From Clostridium aestuarii (GTDB taxonomy: Bacteria > Bacillota > Clostridia > Clostridiales > Clostridiaceae), in assembly GCF_026735135.1 (NCBI RefSeq), contig NZ_JAPQER010000005.1:124001-188000 (forward strand): DNA of 64,000 bases, in the 5' to 3' direction. This document shows positions 63,347-64,000 of this stretch, one piece after another. Under the pieces are notes generated by a model. It did not search any database, was not told where the DNA came from, and saw only the letters and a program-made list of their open reading frames with translations. A program made the translations under genes and the position numbers. Within the stretch, counting starts at the first letter, position 1, and every line of letters begins with the position of its first letter.

Positions 63347-64000
63347 ATGAAGAGAAGTATTAAGAGAATTTTATCAGTATTGACTTTAGTATTTTTACTT
63401 GGAGGACTTATTGGATGTGCTCAAAAAGGTGATGTTAAGGAAAAAGGTGAAGAAACTGTAAAAGGCGACAAAATAGGAGTGGTATTATCTACACTTAACA
63501 ATCCATTTTTTGTTTCAATGAAAGAAGGAGCAGAAGCAAAAGCTAAAGAATTAGGATATGAATTAGTAGTGTTAGATTCACAAAATGATGCTGCAAAAGA
63601 AAGATCTAATGTGGAAGATTTAGTTCAACAAGGAATTAAGGTTCTAATAATAAATCCTACAGATAGTGATGCAGTAGCCAATTCAGTAAATGTTGCAAAT
63701 GATGCTAAAATACCAGTTATAACAGTTGATAGAAAATCAAATGGTGGAGAGGTTATTTCTCACATAGCTTCAGATAATATCAAAGGTGGAGAAATGGCTG
63801 GAAATTTCATATTAGAACAGTTAAAAGATAAAAAAGAAATAAAAGTAATAGAAATTCAAGGGCTTCCAGGAGCATCAGCTACAAGAGAAAGAGGAAAAGG
63901 ATTCCATAATGTTGTTGATGGAAAAACTAACATTAAAGTAGTTGCAAGTCAAGCAGCAGATTTTGATAGAACAAAAGGACTAACTGTAATGGAGAATATT
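63347..64000 (+). CDS. rbsB: Ribose ABC transporter substrate-binding lipoprotein (3' end outside window)
   Basis: 218 codons are visible and the frame is still open at the window edge. The N-terminus has a signal peptide and lipobox (FLLGGLIGC, Cys24), then a type I periplasmic-binding fold: [58 protein letters not shown] and ELKD-type linkers. These match RbsB, including the Asn and Phe residues near the ribose site. AAGGAGGAAG precedes the ATG. Last visible gene of rbsKDACB; no rbsR is seen. Confidence 0.95.
   Translation, partial: MKRSIKRILSVLTLVFLLGGLIGCAQKGDVKEKGEETVKGDKIGVVLSTLNNPFFVSMKEGAEAKAKELGYELVVLDSQNDAAKERSNVEDLVQQGIKVLIINPTDSDAVANSVNVANDAKIPVITVDRKSNGGEVISHIASDNIKGGEMAGNFILEQLKDKKEIKVIEIQGLPGASATRERGKGFHNVVDGKTNIKVVASQAADFDRTKGLTVMENI

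Overview
The window is strongly AT-rich, almost entirely coding, and comes from an endospore-forming, fermentative low-GC Firmicute. Clostridium sensu stricto is the best fit. Evidence for this includes spore genes (YtrH/YtrI, CotF-like coat proteins, a GerA-type receptor operon, a Spo0E-like phosphatase), isoleucine T-box leaders, a CoA-transferase pair, SEC-C-tagged methionine aminopeptidase, UPF0210/ACT proteins and AGGAGG/AGGTGAT ribosome binding sites. I cannot name the species. No rRNA, tRNA, CRISPR array, intact transposon or prophage is visible.

Layout. 0-7 kb: the end of a UvrD-like helicase, an MgtC-like protein, a MATE pump, coat proteins, ytrHI, an EamA permease and superoxide dismutase. 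7-13 kb: a probable small gene with an ATT start, uracil permease behind a leader with two PyrR-type loops, map, DegV and aspartokinase. 13-20.4 kb: branched-chain amino acid synthesis, with ilvD divergent from ilvC-ilvB and a separate ilvE. Three T-box leaders (two in tandem before ilvC, one before ilvE) all show an AUC (Ile) specifier. 20.4-25 kb: LysR and YeiH, a HAD phosphatase, a miniature flagellin-like protein and CvfB.

25-28.4 kb: hutP lies directly before a UAG-rich leader with an intrinsic terminator and a three-gene TrpXYZ-type ABC transporter. I read this as a candidate HutP-controlled transport operon. 28.8-32 kb: an LspA paralog, a two-subunit CoA-transferase with Rex-like palindromes, repeat elements and a divergent cis-prenyltransferase.

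32.8-46.2 kb: a C4-dicarboxylate block made of two tandem modules. Module 1 is CitA/DcuS-type kinase, response regulator, malic enzyme and 2HCT transporter. Module 2 is kinase, regulator, malic enzyme, DAACS transporter, two-subunit fumarase and aspartase. Together they convert aspartate to fumarate to malate to pyruvate.

46.2-55.8 kb: housekeeping and hypothetical genes (PAP2, UPF0210, ACT, MBL, APH-like kinase, transglutaminase, radical SAM, PHP, TspO). 55.9-59.4 kb: a germination operon (A and C subunits plus a tiny membrane protein, no B subunit) and a Spo0E-like gene. 59.4-64 kb: a ribose operon rbsKDACB with a LacI-type operator, cut off inside rbsB.
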